Source: Hydrogenispora sp.
GTDB taxonomy: Bacteria > Bacillota > UBA4882 > UBA10575
Reading direction: 5' to 3'
Assembly: GCA_012837705.1 (NCBI GenBank)
Contig: DUQQ01000083.1
Location: 21,654 to 85,653, forward strand
Length of the DNA: 64,000 bases
This document shows positions 7,978-20,184 of this stretch, in pieces. The notes below the pieces were generated by a model. The model was not told the DNA's origin and made no database searches. It worked only from the letters and a program-made list of their open reading frames with translations. Position 1 is the stretch's first letter; each line of letters opens with the position of its first letter. The position numbers and the translations under genes were made by a program.

Positions 7978-8937
7978 GTGGGAACCTATTCCCAACGTAC
8001 AAAGGAAGAGTTGGCAAGGAAATACCCGACGCAAAAATGTTGCGTCAAAGCCGAGTTGGCCGCGATTGTTCGGGCCAGTGGCAGTCTACATTTACGAGCC
8101 AACTACTCCTATGCCGTTACGGTGCTCAGTGAAAGCGCCGCTTTGATCCGAAAAACCCACTTACTCCTGAAAAAATATTTTCAGCTGCACGGGCGGATCA
8201 TCGTCGAAGATACCGGCCGTTTTAACCGGCGCCGCTATCGTTTACAACTGATTGGGGCCCGGAACGTCAAGCGCGTCTTGCAGGAGTTGGATATCCTGTC
8301 GGCCGGGTTGAACTTGAACAGCGCCATTCCACCTTCGCTCGTCCGGACCGATTGCTGTCGGGCGGCTTTTCTCCGGGGGGCTTTTCTGGCCCGCGGTTCG
8401 ATCACCGATCCCCAAAAGCAAAACTATCACCTGGAGATCACCACGGAGAATGAGGAGTTTGCCCTCGGTTTGAATTATTTAATGAACCTTTGCGGGTTCC
8501 GGGCGGGTACGCACCACCGGAAGGAATATATTGTTTATCTGAAGGGTGCAGAAACGATCGGGCGCTTTATCAGTTTCATCGGTGCCCACGGCGCCTTTTT
8601 GGCCATGGAAGAAGTACGTGTGATTAAAGAGATGCGCAATGAAGTGAACCGCTTGGTCAATTGTGAGACGGCTAACTTGGAAAAATCGGTGCGGGCGGGG
8701 TTGGAACAGGTAGAGGTGATCAACGAGTTAAAGGCCCGGAAGTTACTGGATAAACTGCCTGCGAATCTCCAGGAAATCGCGCTCTTGCGCCTGGACCATC
8801 CTGAAGCCAGCCTGCGGGAACTGGGCGAGTTGGCCACTCCGCCTCTGAGTAAATCTGCGGTGAACCACCGGATGCGGAAATTGTTAAAAATTGCCGAAAC
8901 TTTTGTCGACCAGGAGGAAATGAATTCTCCAGGATGA
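7978..8937 (+). CDS. whiA: WhiA DNA-binding regulator
   Basis: A 319-aa protein combining an N-terminal LAGLIDADG homing-endonuclease-like fold without nuclease activity and a C-terminal helix-turn-helix. The motifs AELAAIVRASGSL, CCRAAFLRGAFLARGSI and the C-terminal LRELGELATPPLSKSAVNHR are family hallmarks. It controls sporulation genes in Streptomyces and affects chromosome segregation and division in Bacillus. The start is GTG at 7978 with GGGAG about 10 nt upstream. The usual rapZ and yvcK neighbours are absent; here whiA precedes the glycolytic operon, an order also seen in some Clostridia. Confidence 0.94.
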   Translation: MGTYSQRTKEELARKYPTQKCCVKAELAAIVRASGSLHLRANYSYAVTVLSESAALIRKTHLLLKKYFQLHGRIIVEDTGRFNRRRYRLQLIGARNVKRVLQELDILSAGLNLNSAIPPSLVRTDCCRAAFLRGAFLARGSITDPQKQNYHLEITTENEEFALGLNYLMNLCGFRAGTHHRKEYIVYLKGAETIGRFISFIGAHGAFLAMEEVRVIKEMRNEVNRLVNCETANLEKSVRAGLEQVEVINELKARKLLDKLPANLQEIALLRLDHPEASLRELGELATPPLSKSAVNHRMRKLLKIAETFVDQEEMNSPG

Positions 8938-9032
8938 AGCTTTAATTTTGAACTAAATTGTCCTTAATTCAACCTGAGTTAAACACCATTTCCCGACACT
9001 ACCTTCTTTTCTCCAAAGGGAAACTCCCACGA

Positions 9033-9089
9033 TTGACGGTCAAGTTGCAAAAACTGTTATTGATAGTTTTAGCTTGATCGGGAGATAAT
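9033..9089 (+). promoter_or_regulatory. Candidate sigma-A promoters for the glycolytic operon
   Basis: Two overlapping candidates lie in the 217-nt whiA-gap spacer: TTGACG (9033-9038), 17 nt, GTTATT (9056-9061); and TTGATA (9060-9065), 18 nt, GATAAT (9084-9089). The second leaves a leader of about 60 nt before gap. Neither is a perfect match. No cggR gene or clear CggR-type operator is visible. Confidence 0.35.
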
Positions 9090-9136
9090 TCCAGTAGCAA
9101 TAAAAATCGTGCCCGGCGCAGGGGACGATGGAATAG

Positions 9137-10204
<1,068 letters not shown>

Positions 10205-10246
10205 TATAGCAAAAAATCCGAGAATGAAGCAAGGAGTGGTGTGCTG

Positions 10247-11434
10247 ATGAAAAAGATGACCATTAAGGATCTGGCGGTTAAAGGAAAACGAGTCTTAGTC
10301 CGGGTCGATTTCAACGTACCGGTGGATGACAACGGACAGATCACCGATGACCGCCGAATTCAAGCCGCATTGCCGACCATCAATTATCTGGCCGAGCAAG
10401 GCGCGAAGGTAGTTTTGGTCTCCCATTTTGGCCGGCCCAAAGGGGTGGACGACAAATTACGGATGGACACGATCGCCCAAAGGCTGCGGGAACTCAGTGG
10501 CCGGAAGGTGATTAAGGTCAACGACTGTATCGGTGAAGAACCGCAAAAAGCCGTGGCCGAAATGGCGGAAGGCGACATCTTACTCTTGGAGAATGTGCGC
10601 TTCTATAAAGAGGAGACCGCGAATGATCCGGAGTTTGCCCGGCAATTGGCGGCAGTGGCTGATCTTTATGTGAATGACGCGTTTGGGACGGCGCACCGCG
10701 CCCACGCTTCGACCGCCGGGGTGACCGCCTACTTGAAACCGGCCGCGGCGGGCTTCCTGATCGAAAAGGAACTGGAGATTATGGGTAAAGCCATCAGTGA
10801 CCCTGAAAAGCCCTTTGTGGCCATCTTGGGCGGGGCGAAAGTGGCCGATAAATTAGGGGTGATCACCAATCTTCTCAACAAAGTTGATACTTTGATCATC
10901 GGTGGCGGAATGGCTTACACCTTCTTAAAGGCGAAAGGTTATGAGATTGGTAAATCCTTAGTTGACACCGAAAAAATTGACTTTGCCCGCGATATGATCG
11001 CCCAGGCAGAAGCAAAAGGGGTCAACTTGTTGCTTCCGGTGGACGTGGTCGTGACCGATAACTTCAAAAATCCAACCATGCATAAGACGGTGGCGGCCGA
11101 CGCGATCCCGGCGGATCTGCAAGGTGTGGATATTGGGCCCGAGACGATCAAAGCGTTTGCGGCGGCGATTAAAGCGGCGAAGACAGTGGTCTGGAACGGA
11201 CCAATGGGGGTCTTTGAGAATCCTGACTTTGCCGTCGGAACCAATGCGATCGCCGAAGCCATGGCCGAAGCCGACGCGACGACGATCGTCGGTGGCGGGG
11301 ACTCGGCAGCGGCTGTCGAGCAATTAGGCTATGCCGCGAAGATGACCCATGTTTCGACCGGTGGCGGAGCCTCCCTGGAGTTCCTGGAAGGGAAAGTGCT
11401 TCCGGGTGTAGCGGCCCTGACCGATAAAGAATAA
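10247..11434 (+). CDS. pgk: Phosphoglycerate kinase
   Basis: Makes ATP from 1,3-bisphosphoglycerate. Signatures are [38 protein letters not shown] and the nucleotide-binding [12 protein letters not shown]. Length is about 395 aa, the normal size. ATG 10247 is chosen because AAGGAG (10231-10236) is 10 nt upstream; GTG 10241 would be too close. The stop is about 12 nt before the tpiA start. Confidence 0.97.
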   Translation: MKKMTIKDLAVKGKRVLVRVDFNVPVDDNGQITDDRRIQAALPTINYLAEQGAKVVLVSHFGRPKGVDDKLRMDTIAQRLRELSGRKVIKVNDCIGEEPQKAVAEMAEGDILLLENVRFYKEETANDPEFARQLAAVADLYVNDAFGTAHRAHASTAGVTAYLKPAAAGFLIEKELEIMGKAISDPEKPFVAILGGAKVADKLGVITNLLNKVDTLIIGGGMAYTFLKAKGYEIGKSLVDTEKIDFARDMIAQAEAKGVNLLLPVDVVVTDNFKNPTMHKTVAADAIPADLQGVDIGPETIKAFAAAIKAAKTVVWNGPMGVFENPDFAVGTNAIAEAMAEADATTIVGGGDSAAAVEQLGYAAKMTHVSTGGGASLEFLEGKVLPGVAALTDKE

Positions 11435-11446
11435 GAGGTGGTAACA

Positions 11447-12193
11447 GTGAGAAAACCAATTATTGCTGGAAACTGGAAGATGTATAAGACCAATACCGAA
11501 GCACAGGCCTTGGTCAATGGGTTGAAAGAGAAAACACTGCCGGAGGCGGTAGAAGTAGTTCTTTGCCCGCCCTTTACGGCCTTGTCGACCGTTGCGGAGC
11601 TCATCAAGGGGACCGCGATTGGCCTGGGTGCCCAGGACCTGTTCTGGGAGGATGAAGGGGCCTATACCGGGGAAGTGTCACCGGTGATGCTCAAGGAGTT
11701 GGGCTGCACCTATGTGATTATCGGCCATTCGGAGCGGCGGCAGTATTTTGGCGAAACCGACGAAACGGTGAACAAAAAGGTAAAAGCGGCGCTGAGCCAC
11801 GGCCTAAAACCCATCATTTGCGTAGGTGAAAGTTTACAGCAGCGGGAAGCGGGCGAAACTAACGCTTTCGTCGCCGGGCAAGTGGAAAAAGCCCTGGACG
11901 GTCTGGCACCGGAGAGCATTCCGCAGGTGGTCATCGCCTATGAACCGATCTGGGCGATCGGCACCGGCCGTTCCTCCAGTGCTAGCGATGCCAATGAAGT
12001 AATCGGCATGATCCGCCAGACGATCGCCAAGAAGTTCGATGCAAACCTGGCCGCTCAGGTGCGCATCCAGTATGGTGGCAGTGTGAAACCGGGGAACATT
12101 AAAGAATTCATGGGCCAAGCGGAGATCGACGGCGCATTGGTCGGTGGTGCCAGCCTTAAGGCGGAGGACTTCTTTGGGATTATTTCCTACTAA
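11447..12193 (+). CDS. tpiA: Triosephosphate isomerase
   Basis: Interconverts dihydroxyacetone phosphate and glyceraldehyde-3-phosphate. GNWKMYK near the N-terminus carries the catalytic lysine, [10 protein letters not shown] the histidine and [11 protein letters not shown] the glutamate. The last residue before loop 6 is Arg (GTGR) rather than the more usual Lys. GTG 11447 fits GAGGTGG 5-6 nt upstream better than GTG 11438, which lies inside that site. Length is 248 aa, standard. Confidence 0.97.
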   Translation: MRKPIIAGNWKMYKTNTEAQALVNGLKEKTLPEAVEVVLCPPFTALSTVAELIKGTAIGLGAQDLFWEDEGAYTGEVSPVMLKELGCTYVIIGHSERRQYFGETDETVNKKVKAALSHGLKPIICVGESLQQREAGETNAFVAGQVEKALDGLAPESIPQVVIAYEPIWAIGTGRSSSASDANEVIGMIRQTIAKKFDANLAAQVRIQYGGSVKPGNIKEFMGQAEIDGALVGGASLKAEDFFGIISY

Positions 12194-12247
12194 CTTGGCG
12201 CTGTTTATTTAAAGCAAGTTAGGCAGTGTTGAACGGAGAGATGAAAA

Positions 12248-13798
12248 ATGGAAATTAAAAACAGACCGGTTACGTTGATTATCTTGGACGGTTGGGGCCA
12301 TAATCCCGAGCCAACCCATAATGCGATTAAAGCGGCCCATACTCCTTTCCTAGACCGGTTGATGGCAGAAAATCCCCATGCGCTAGTCGAAACCTCCGGC
12401 GAGGCTGTTGGTCTACCTGAAGGACAGATGGGCACCTCGGAAGTGGGACACCTGAATATCGGGGCCGGGCGGATTGTCTACCAAAGCCTGGTCCGGATCA
12501 GTAAAGCGTTGAAGAGCGGAGAAATCAAGGAAAACCCGGTCTTTTCCGAACTAATCGATTACCTAGTAGCCAACGGTAAACCCCTCCATTTCATGGGGCT
12601 TGTCTCCCCCGGCGGCGTCCATAGCCACACCGAGCATTTATACGAATTCATCCGGTTGGCGGTGGAGATGGGTGTGAAAGACATTTATGTCCACGCTTTT
12701 CTCGATGGACGTGATACCCCACCGGCCAGCGCCAAGGAATATTTGGCGGAACTTGAGGCGCAGCTGCAAAAGATCGGGACCGGCCGCATTGCGACCGTTG
12801 CCGGACGGTACTACGCCATGGACCGGGATAAACGGTGGGACCGGGTGGAAAAGGCTTATGCTGCCATGGTTGATGGCGAAGGAGAAAAAGCCGCCGATGC
12901 CTTGGCTGCGGTGGAAGCTTCCTACCAAAAGGGTGTCCACGATGAGTTTGTGCTGCCGACAGTGATCGAAAGCGACGGGAAGCCGGTGGCGACGATCCAA
13001 CCCGGTGACGGAGTGATCTTCTTTAACTTCCGTCCCGACCGGGCCCGGGAGATCACCAGGGCCTTTGTGGAACAGGACTTTGCTGGTTTTCCCCGGAAAA
13101 AAGGCTTTCTCGGGACCCGCTTTGTCTGCTTGACCCAATACGATGAGGAGCTGGACGTTCCCCTCCTTTTCCCGCCGGAGGAAGCAATGGAAAATATCCT
13201 CGGGAAATACCTCAGTGTTTTAGGGCTGAAACAGCTCCGGATCGCGGAGACCGAGAAATACGCCCATGTGACCTACTTTTTTAATGGTGGGGAAGAGGTT
13301 CCCTTCCCGGAGGAAGAGCGGGTGTTGATTCCTTCCCCGAAAGTGGCCACCTACGACTTGCAGCCGGAGATGAGTGCCGTGGAGGTTACCGACCGGGTCT
13401 TAACCGAGATTGCCTCCGACCGTTTTGATGTGATTATTATGAACTACGCCAACTGTGATATGGTGGGTCATACCGGAGTCTGGGAGGCGGCAGTGAAAGC
13501 GGTGGAGACGATCGATGCTTGCCTGGCGCGGGTCGTACCGGCGATCCTGGAAAAGGGTGGGGTGGTGCTGATTACGGCCGACCATGGTAACGCTGAGTTG
13601 ATGGTTAATCCGGAAACGAAGGAACCCTGGACCGCCCACACAACCTTCCCCACACCGGTCCTCCTCGTTGGTTACGAAGAGAAATGTCGGTTAAAGAACG
13701 GAATTTTGGCGGATATTGCCCCGACTGTGCTTGAACTTTTGGGCCTCGACAAACCGGCGGAGATGACAGGGAATTCCTTAATCGAACGCCTTTCCTAA
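12248..13798 (+). CDS. gpmI: 2,3-bisphosphoglycerate-independent phosphoglycerate mutase
   Basis: Mn2+-dependent mutase of the alkaline-phosphatase superfamily, 516 aa (usual about 510). The nucleophile is S64 in GQMGTSEVGHLNIGAGR; most members have Asn at the position before the serine, here Thr. Metal-ligand motifs LDGWGH, HAFLDGRDTPP and ADHGNAELM are present. AACGGAGAG precedes the ATG. It follows tpiA after 54 nt in the same operon. Confidence 0.96.
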   Translation: MEIKNRPVTLIILDGWGHNPEPTHNAIKAAHTPFLDRLMAENPHALVETSGEAVGLPEGQMGTSEVGHLNIGAGRIVYQSLVRISKALKSGEIKENPVFSELIDYLVANGKPLHFMGLVSPGGVHSHTEHLYEFIRLAVEMGVKDIYVHAFLDGRDTPPASAKEYLAELEAQLQKIGTGRIATVAGRYYAMDRDKRWDRVEKAYAAMVDGEGEKAADALAAVEASYQKGVHDEFVLPTVIESDGKPVATIQPGDGVIFFNFRPDRAREITRAFVEQDFAGFPRKKGFLGTRFVCLTQYDEELDVPLLFPPEEAMENILGKYLSVLGLKQLRIAETEKYAHVTYFFNGGEEVPFPEEERVLIPSPKVATYDLQPEMSAVEVTDRVLTEIASDRFDVIIMNYANCDMVGHTGVWEAAVKAVETIDACLARVVPAILEKGGVVLITADHGNAELMVNPETKEPWTAHTTFPTPVLLVGYEEKCRLKNGILADIAPTVLELLGLDKPAEMTGNSLIERLS

Positions 13799-15331
<1,533 letters not shown>

Positions 15332-15356
15332 GCGGATAAAAAATGTAAACGGAAAA

Positions 15357-15392
15357 GGTACGGAAGGTTGGAATAACCCAACCTTCCGTACC
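15357..15392 (+). terminator. Perfect 15-bp stem-loop after eno, no U-run
   Basis: GGTACGGAAGGTTGG (15357-15371) pairs perfectly with 15378-15392 around the 6-nt loop AATAAC. It lies 25 nt after the eno stop and 38 nt before the secG promoter. The lack of a T-tract makes classical intrinsic termination doubtful; it may act as a terminator aided by factors or as an mRNA 3'-end stabiliser. Confidence 0.6.
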
Positions 15393-15429
15393 GCTGGAAA
15401 CATCCGTACAAAAAATCTCTGCACAGGCC

Positions 15430-15458
15430 TTGTTAAGGGTGGACAACTTTGATACAAT
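15430..15458 (+). promoter_or_regulatory. Sigma-A-type promoter for secG
   Basis: TTGTTA (15430-15435), 17-nt spacer, TACAAT (15453-15458). The start would fall near 15465, giving a short leader before the GTG at 15492. Confidence 0.6.
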
Positions 15459-15491
15459 AAAACAATAAGCAACCCAGCAGGGGGTGAAGAT

Positions 15492-15707
15492 GTGAATTTC
15501 TTTTCAGTCCTTTTATTAATTGTCTCCTTGGCTTTGATTGTGCTGGTCACGATTCTACCGAGTAAGGAAGAAGGCCTGGGCGCATTGGGTGGCGGGTCTT
15601 CCCGTTTTTTTGGTAAAAACAAAGGATTAGAGGCGCTCCTGACCAAAATAACAGCCGGGTTAGGTGTGGCTTTTTTCCTGCTGGCGATCATTGCCAATCT
15701 AGTTTAA
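15492..15707 (+). CDS. secG: Preprotein translocase subunit SecG
   Basis: A small (71 aa) inner-membrane subunit of SecYEG with two hydrophobic helices (residues about 3-22 and 52-70) and the conserved loop GLGALGGGSSRFFG. Start GTG 15492 has GGGGGTGA upstream. The usual downstream rnr-smpB-ssrA order of Bacilli is interrupted here: MCP and ackA intervene and rnr is absent. Confidence 0.92.
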   Translation: MNFFSVLLLIVSLALIVLVTILPSKEEGLGALGGGSSRFFGKNKGLEALLTKITAGLGVAFFLLAIIANLV

Positions 15708-15727
15708 CTCCCGAATGGGAGTTTTTT
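15707..15727 (+). terminator. Intrinsic terminator of secG
   Basis: ACTCCC / GGGAGT stem with loop GAAT followed by six T. The stem begins at the last base of the secG stop codon. Confidence 0.85.
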
Positions 15728-15795
15728 CGTGTTCCAACTGGGATCTTTTACTTAAGAAAAAACAGTGTTAAACCGAAGTTATTATTGAGTTGACC

Positions 15796-15823
15796 TGGAC
15801 TGTTTCGTCCACCGGGGTATAAT
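15796..15823 (+). promoter_or_regulatory. Candidate promoter for the chemoreceptor gene
   Basis: TGGACT (15796-15801), 16 nt, TATAAT (15818-15823). The -10 is perfect and the -35 moderate. The leader to the TTG/ATG region would be about 120 nt. No good sigma-28 match was found here, which is unusual for a chemotaxis gene. Confidence 0.5.
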
Positions 15824-15948
15824 ACACTTTCCGCCCGAAGAAAGCAGGATAAAACTACCTTGACGTAGAATAGAGTTATAGTTTAAGGATGTTATAGGTT
15901 TCAAAGCTTTAGTTTCGGGAGAGTATTAGGCCATAGGGAGGGATTCCT

Positions 15949-17424
15949 TTGGAATTTACCAGTATAAAAAAGCGCCTGATGATACGGATCGTTGCATGTT
16001 TCGCGGTAGCGCTCCTGCTCAGTAATCTCTTGGGAAATCTAATCTCCAGCATCTTTTTTCGTATTCTCCTCAATTTGCTGATGGTTGTGGGGTACTATAA
16101 ATTAGCAGAAGGCTTTTTTAACCAAGGAGTATTAAAACCAGTATACCAGATCAACAAAGTTGCCGAGGAGGTTGCCGAGAACAACTTCAGTAACGAAGTT
16201 GCGATTCTCACCAATGATGAGTTTGCCATCCTCGGCTATAATATCAACCGTATGCTGGAAAATCTCCGTCGTATTCTCCAAGAAAACCTGGAAGCGGCGG
16301 AAAAATTGACATTGGCAGCCCATGATATGTCAACCATGGCGGAACAGGCCAATATTTCCTCGCAAGAAGTGACGAACTCAATCGACGTCATTGCGCAGGG
16401 TACCGAGGAACAATCCCACCATGTCAAACAATCATCCCTTGCCGCCCAACAGATGGCCTCAACCGCCCAAGAAGTGGCGGCGGAATCGCAAAAAGCGGCC
16501 TCCTTCTCGAGTAAAGCTTCGGAGCGGGCGAAAGCCGGCGGTGAAATTATTCAGACCGTGCGCGCTAAAATTCTTCAGGTTAAAGAGACGGTTGACGCCT
16601 CGGCCGATACTGTTCGTCGTCTCGGACAACGTTCACAGGAGATTGGAAAGATCACTGACGTCATCCGGGGGATCTCTCGCCAAACCAACCTTTTGGCATT
16701 GAATGCGGCCATTGAAGCCGCCCGGGCCGGGGAACACGGACGCGGTTTCTCCGTGGTTGCCGATGAAGTTCGGGCGCTGGCCGAACAAACCACCGAATCC
16801 ACGGGCCAAATTGTCGAAATGATCGATGAGATTCAGAAAGAGACCCAAGCCGCCGTTGCGGCCATGGAATCCGGGAAAAACGTGGTTGATGAAGGTGCTG
16901 CTTTGGCCATCCAAGCGAACGAAGCCTTTACGGCAATCGTTACCGCCGTTACCGAAACCGTTCAGACGATTCAGGAGATTGCCGCGGCTTCGCAGGAACA
17001 GGCGGCCAGTAGTGAAGAGATGACCAGCACGATGACGGGTGTGGAGGAGATTGCCCAACGCAACGCGACGGCAGCCCAACAAGTGGCGTCTGCAACCGAA
17101 CAACAAAGAACCGTTATGGAGCAGTTAACGAGGTCTTCCAGCGCCCTTGTGGAGATGGCGGAGCATTTGACTTCGATGGTTGGCAGATTCAAGGTTGCTT
17201 CCGACTTCCAACGGTGCTGGCGGGTTCATGATTGTAACTGGGTTGATTGCCCAGCCTACCAAGCGAAAGAGGAGAAATGCTGGTTGATTCCGGACACCTT
17301 ACAGCGGTGTGGAATCCCCGCCGGTTCCGTCGAAGAAAAACGGGCCACGTGTCACCAGTGTGAAGTCTTTAAAATTAACACCTCAATCCGGGAAAGAGAA
17401 GAAGGACAACTGGTTGATGTCTAA
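15949..17424 (+). CDS. Methyl-accepting chemotaxis protein with C-terminal two-CW-like Cys domain
   Basis: A 491-aa receptor: a membrane hairpin at about residues 10-60 with almost no extracytoplasmic sensor, a HAMP-like linker (about 60-115), and a full MCP signalling domain with the kinase/CheW-contact tip ([21 protein letters not shown], about 240-265). The C-terminal 70 residues carry seven cysteines: C423, C429, C434, C444, C454, C468 and C471, two of them in CW pairs. This matches what I know as the two-CW domain, whose role is unknown but whose Cys pattern suggests metal, Fe-S or redox sensing. The start is TTG 15949 with AGGGAGGGA 8-9 nt upstream. Ligand unknown. Confidence 0.88.
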   Translation: MEFTSIKKRLMIRIVACFAVALLLSNLLGNLISSIFFRILLNLLMVVGYYKLAEGFFNQGVLKPVYQINKVAEEVAENNFSNEVAILTNDEFAILGYNINRMLENLRRILQENLEAAEKLTLAAHDMSTMAEQANISSQEVTNSIDVIAQGTEEQSHHVKQSSLAAQQMASTAQEVAAESQKAASFSSKASERAKAGGEIIQTVRAKILQVKETVDASADTVRRLGQRSQEIGKITDVIRGISRQTNLLALNAAIEAARAGEHGRGFSVVADEVRALAEQTTESTGQIVEMIDEIQKETQAAVAAMESGKNVVDEGAALAIQANEAFTAIVTAVTETVQTIQEIAAASQEQAASSEEMTSTMTGVEEIAQRNATAAQQVASATEQQRTVMEQLTRSSSALVEMAEHLTSMVGRFKVASDFQRCWRVHDCNWVDCPAYQAKEEKCWLIPDTLQRCGIPAGSVEEKRATCHQCEVFKINTSIREREEGQLVDV

Positions 17425-17450
17425 GGATTCAAGTAAAATGTTTTTAAGGA

Positions 17451-17473
17451 GAAGCCAGTATAATGCTGGCTTC
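17451..17473 (+). terminator. Stem-loop after the chemoreceptor gene
   Basis: GAAGCCAG / CTGGCTTC with loop TATAATG, followed by a pyrimidine-rich but not pure-T tract. Probable weak terminator, 26 nt after the MCP stop. Confidence 0.5.
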
Positions 17474-17598
17474 CTCTTATGTCCATTCCCAACAGTACAA
17501 TTGGGTTAATAAAGGGAGGTGGTGGTTGAGAGGGGTGATTTAGGCTCAGTTTTCCGGCGCATATTAAATAGAAATAATCCTGAAAGGAGTTGCGTACG

Positions 17599-18798
17599 AT
17601 GAATATATTGGTGCTAAATAGCGGTAGTTCATCGCTGAAGTACAAACTGTTTTCCACCGTAAAAGAAGAAGTATTAGCCTATGGTTTGGTAGAAAGGATT
17701 GGAATGCCGGGGGGACTGGGCAAGATTACCCACCAAGTTCAGCAGAATGGTAAGTACGAGGCTGAAGAGGAGATCTCCAACCACCAACAGGGTTTACGTA
17801 TGATCCTCGAACTGTTAACCGATGAAAAGTGGGGTGTCGTCAATGACCTCAAAGCGATCGACGGCATCGGGCACCGCGTTCTGCATGGTGGTGAATACTT
17901 TAAGGAGTCGATCTTAGTGACTCCCGATAGTATACAGAAGATGGAGGAACTGATTGAGCTTGGGCCGTTGCATATGCCCGCCAATATAATGGGGATCAAG
18001 GCTTGTGCCGAATTGATGCCTGGTGTTCCCCAAGTCGCGGTCTTTGACACGTCTTTCCACCAGACGATGCCGAAGAAGGCCTATCTCTATGCCCTACCCT
18101 ATGATTTATACGAAAAACACCGGATCCGTCGGTATGGGTTCCACGGAACTTCCCACCGTTATGTGTCAAGTCAAGCGGCAAAGGTGCTTGGACAACCTTT
18201 GACAAGTTTGAAGATGATCACCGCCCATCTCGGTAACGGGAGTAGTCTCGCCGCAATCGATGGGGGTAAAGTAATAGATACATCGATGGGTTTAACTCCC
18301 CTCGAAGGTTTAGTAATGGGGACCAGATCCGGTGATCTGGATCCGGCGATTGTACCGCTGATTGGGAGTAAATTAAAGCTCACTCCGGAACAGGCCGATG
18401 AGTTTTTAAATAAAAAGAGCGGCTTTGCGGGGATGACCGGTTACTCCGATATGCGTGATATTCAGCGGGAACGCCAGGCCGGTAATCCGCGTGCCCAGGA
18501 AGCCTATGATCTGTTTATTTACCGGATCACGAAGTACATTGGGGCCTATACGGCGGCATTAAAAGGCCTAGATGTGCTGGTCTTTACGGCTGGGATTGGT
18601 GAAAACGACTGGCAGGCGCGGGCCGACATCTGTCGGGAATTGGAGTTCTTCGGGGTCAAGCTCGACTACGCCAAAAACGAGCAGCTGCGTGGGGAAGAGA
18701 CCATCCTAAGCCTTCCCGATTCGAAAGTGAAGGTTCTCTTGATCCCAACCAACGAAGAGCTGGTGATTGCACGGGATACGGTGGCTTTGATATCGTAA
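17599..18798 (+). CDS. ackA: Acetate kinase
   Basis: Makes acetate and ATP from acetyl phosphate, the energy-yielding end of acetogenic fermentation. Signatures: [38 protein letters not shown] and [11 protein letters not shown]. Length is 399 aa. ATG 17599 is 9 nt after AAGGAG (17584-17589); a TTG at 17590 is too close. Phosphotransacetylase (pta) is not adjacent, so it must be elsewhere or replaced. Confidence 0.97.
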   Translation: MNILVLNSGSSSLKYKLFSTVKEEVLAYGLVERIGMPGGLGKITHQVQQNGKYEAEEEISNHQQGLRMILELLTDEKWGVVNDLKAIDGIGHRVLHGGEYFKESILVTPDSIQKMEELIELGPLHMPANIMGIKACAELMPGVPQVAVFDTSFHQTMPKKAYLYALPYDLYEKHRIRRYGFHGTSHRYVSSQAAKVLGQPLTSLKMITAHLGNGSSLAAIDGGKVIDTSMGLTPLEGLVMGTRSGDLDPAIVPLIGSKLKLTPEQADEFLNKKSGFAGMTGYSDMRDIQRERQAGNPRAQEAYDLFIYRITKYIGAYTAALKGLDVLVFTAGIGENDWQARADICRELEFFGVKLDYAKNEQLRGEETILSLPDSKVKVLLIPTNEELVIARDTVALIS

Positions 18799-18820
18799 AC
18801 AGCCCGCTCTCTTCTATTTC

Positions 18821-18849
18821 TTGACATCTTCGGCGGACCCGGATATAAT
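18821..18849 (+). promoter_or_regulatory. Consensus sigma-A promoter for smpB
   Basis: TTGACA (18821-18826), exactly 17 nt, TATAAT (18844-18849): a perfect match at both hexamers. The start site should be near 18856, which rules out in-frame ATGs at 18821 and 18848 as smpB starts. Confidence 0.85.
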
Positions 18850-18880
18850 GGAAAATGACAATTTTGAGGAGTTGGCACTT

Positions 18881-19342
18881 TTGGAGGTCAAAAAAATTGC
18901 CACGAATCGTCGGGCCCGACACGATTATTTTATCGAAGAGACCATCGAAGCAGGAGTGGTTTTAACGGGGACCGAGGTGAAAGCTTTACGGCACGGGAAG
19001 GGAAACCTCAATGACAGTTATGCTCAGGTCAAAGCGGAGGAAGTCTTTCTTTACAACTGCCATATAAGCCCGTATGATTATGGAAACCGGTATAATCATG
19101 ATCCTTTGCGTCCCCGTAAACTGCTTTTGCATAAAGCGGAGATTCGCAAGTTGGCGGCGAAAATTAAAGAGAAGGGTTATACCTTAGTGCCGTTAAATTT
19201 GTATTTCGACCGGAATAACCGGGTTAAGCTTGAACTGGCGCTGGCCAGGGGGAAGAAACTCTACGATAAGCGCCATGACATCGCGAAACGGGACGCGGCG
19301 CGCGAAGTGGCTCGGGCGTTAAAAGGAAGGCCCGATTATTAA
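18881..19342 (+). CDS. smpB: SsrA-binding protein SmpB
   Basis: Binds tmRNA and guides it to stalled ribosomes in trans-translation. Core motifs: [37 protein letters not shown] and the C-terminal [19 protein letters not shown]. The TTG at 18881 is chosen because GAGGAG (18866-18871) lies 9 nt upstream and the promoter -10 ends at 18849; it gives a 153-aa protein of normal size starting with [10 protein letters not shown]. The tmRNA gene follows directly. Confidence 0.93.
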   Translation: MEVKKIATNRRARHDYFIEETIEAGVVLTGTEVKALRHGKGNLNDSYAQVKAEEVFLYNCHISPYDYGNRYNHDPLRPRKLLLHKAEIRKLAAKIKEKGYTLVPLNLYFDRNNRVKLELALARGKKLYDKRHDIAKRDAAREVARALKGRPDY

Positions 19343-19370
19343 AGTTATGTTGATTTTGCCCAGCGGTTAT

Positions 19371-19399
19371 TTGCCAAAACCCTGCGGATCGAGTATAAT
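19371..19399 (+). promoter_or_regulatory. Promoter of ssrA
   Basis: TTGCCA (19371-19376), 17 nt, TATAAT (19394-19399), 25 nt before the mature tmRNA 5' end. The match supports separate transcription from smpB. Confidence 0.75.
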
Positions 19400-19423
19400 G
19401 AGGATGTAAACCATCTTCCCGTT

Positions 19424-19774
19424 GGGGGCGACTGGTTTCGACGGGGAGTATGATGACAGGGGTAGCGGGTCGAGGTGCTGTGGCCTCGTTAAACTGCAGC
19501 AAGCACATTAAGTGCCGATAACAATTTAGCTTTAGCTGCTTAATTAAAAGTAGCCGTCCAATCCGGATTTAACCTGGGAGTCTGGTGCGGGCGTCGCTTA
19601 AACCAGGTTGCTCACCGGCCAATTCTCGGAGGCAGGTGCTAAGATCATCGAGATAGCCTAAGTCCAGTTTGTCCGTAGACGGGATCACGGTGAAAACTAA
19701 AGTACGGACTGCACCCGGAGAGACTCCTGTGGTCATCTTTTCGGACGGGGGTTCGATTCCCCCCGCCTCCACCA
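19424..19774 (+). ncRNA. ssrA: Transfer-messenger RNA (tmRNA)
   Basis: The 5' end GGGGGCGACTGGTTTCGACGG and the 3' end with T-arm (GTTCGATTC), pairing acceptor strand CGCCTCC and encoded ACCA define a one-piece tmRNA of 351 nt. The acceptor stem GGGGGCG pairs with CGCCTCC with one G-U. The tag reading frame at 19514-19543 is GCC GAT AAC AAT TTA GCT TTA GCT GCT TAA, giving ADNNLALAA (preceded by the tRNA-borne Ala). The tag ends in LAA, the ClpXP degron. No integrase gene is adjacent, so the 3' end is not visibly used as an attachment site. Confidence 0.97.
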
Positions 19775-19913
19775 TAAAATCCACAAGTGCGACTATCTAG
19801 GCTACTAGAGAAAGAGTCTACTAGCGAAAAAGTAATATTACCACCAACAGGTCATACATATTAACCAGTAGGCTGCGCTCGCAACTAACCGTAGGAAAGG
19901 AGACGTTGTGCGG

Positions 19914-20105
19914 ATGAACCATAAAATATCTTCGGCGATCGGAGAAATGTTAGAAGCCCAGGGCTCCTCCCTGACGGCAGCGGAAGCCATTGCTAAACTA
20001 AAAGGAAGTTTTTCCGATGCAGAGTTGGAGGAGTTTTATAAAGCATTGAATTTTGGCAATCTAGAGCAAGCTGTGGAAGCGCTAATAAAAGACATAAAAG
20101 GATAA
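19914..20105 (+). CDS. Small acidic helical protein of unknown function
   Basis: A 63-aa ORF (65 aa if the GTG at 19908 is used). AAGGAG at 19897-19902 fits either start. The sequence MNHKISSAIGEMLEAQG... is rich in A, E, K and L, has no signal, Cys or obvious motif, and looks like two or three helices. It is followed at once by a strong terminator. I do not recognise the family. It may share a transcript with tmRNA, since no terminator is obvious between them, or have its own promoter. Confidence 0.6.
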   Translation: MNHKISSAIGEMLEAQGSSLTAAEAIAKLKGSFSDAELEEFYKALNFGNLEQAVEALIKDIKG

Positions 20106-20127
20106 CCCCGTACGGGGTTGTTTTTTT
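20104..20127 (+). terminator. Intrinsic terminator after the small ORF
   Basis: AACCCC / GGGGTT stem with loop GTAC, then a T-run at 20121-20127. The stem begins inside the stop codon region of the small ORF. Confidence 0.85.
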
Positions 20128-20184
20128 ACCCTTTTGTTGCTTACGGGCAAAATGAAGTTAACTGTTTTTTGCTATAATAAATGC

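Noticed and set aside
19424..19774. tmRNA 3' end as an integration site of a mobile island
   Set aside because: No integrase, duplicated 3' segment or foreign-looking genes follow; the downstream genes are ordinary.
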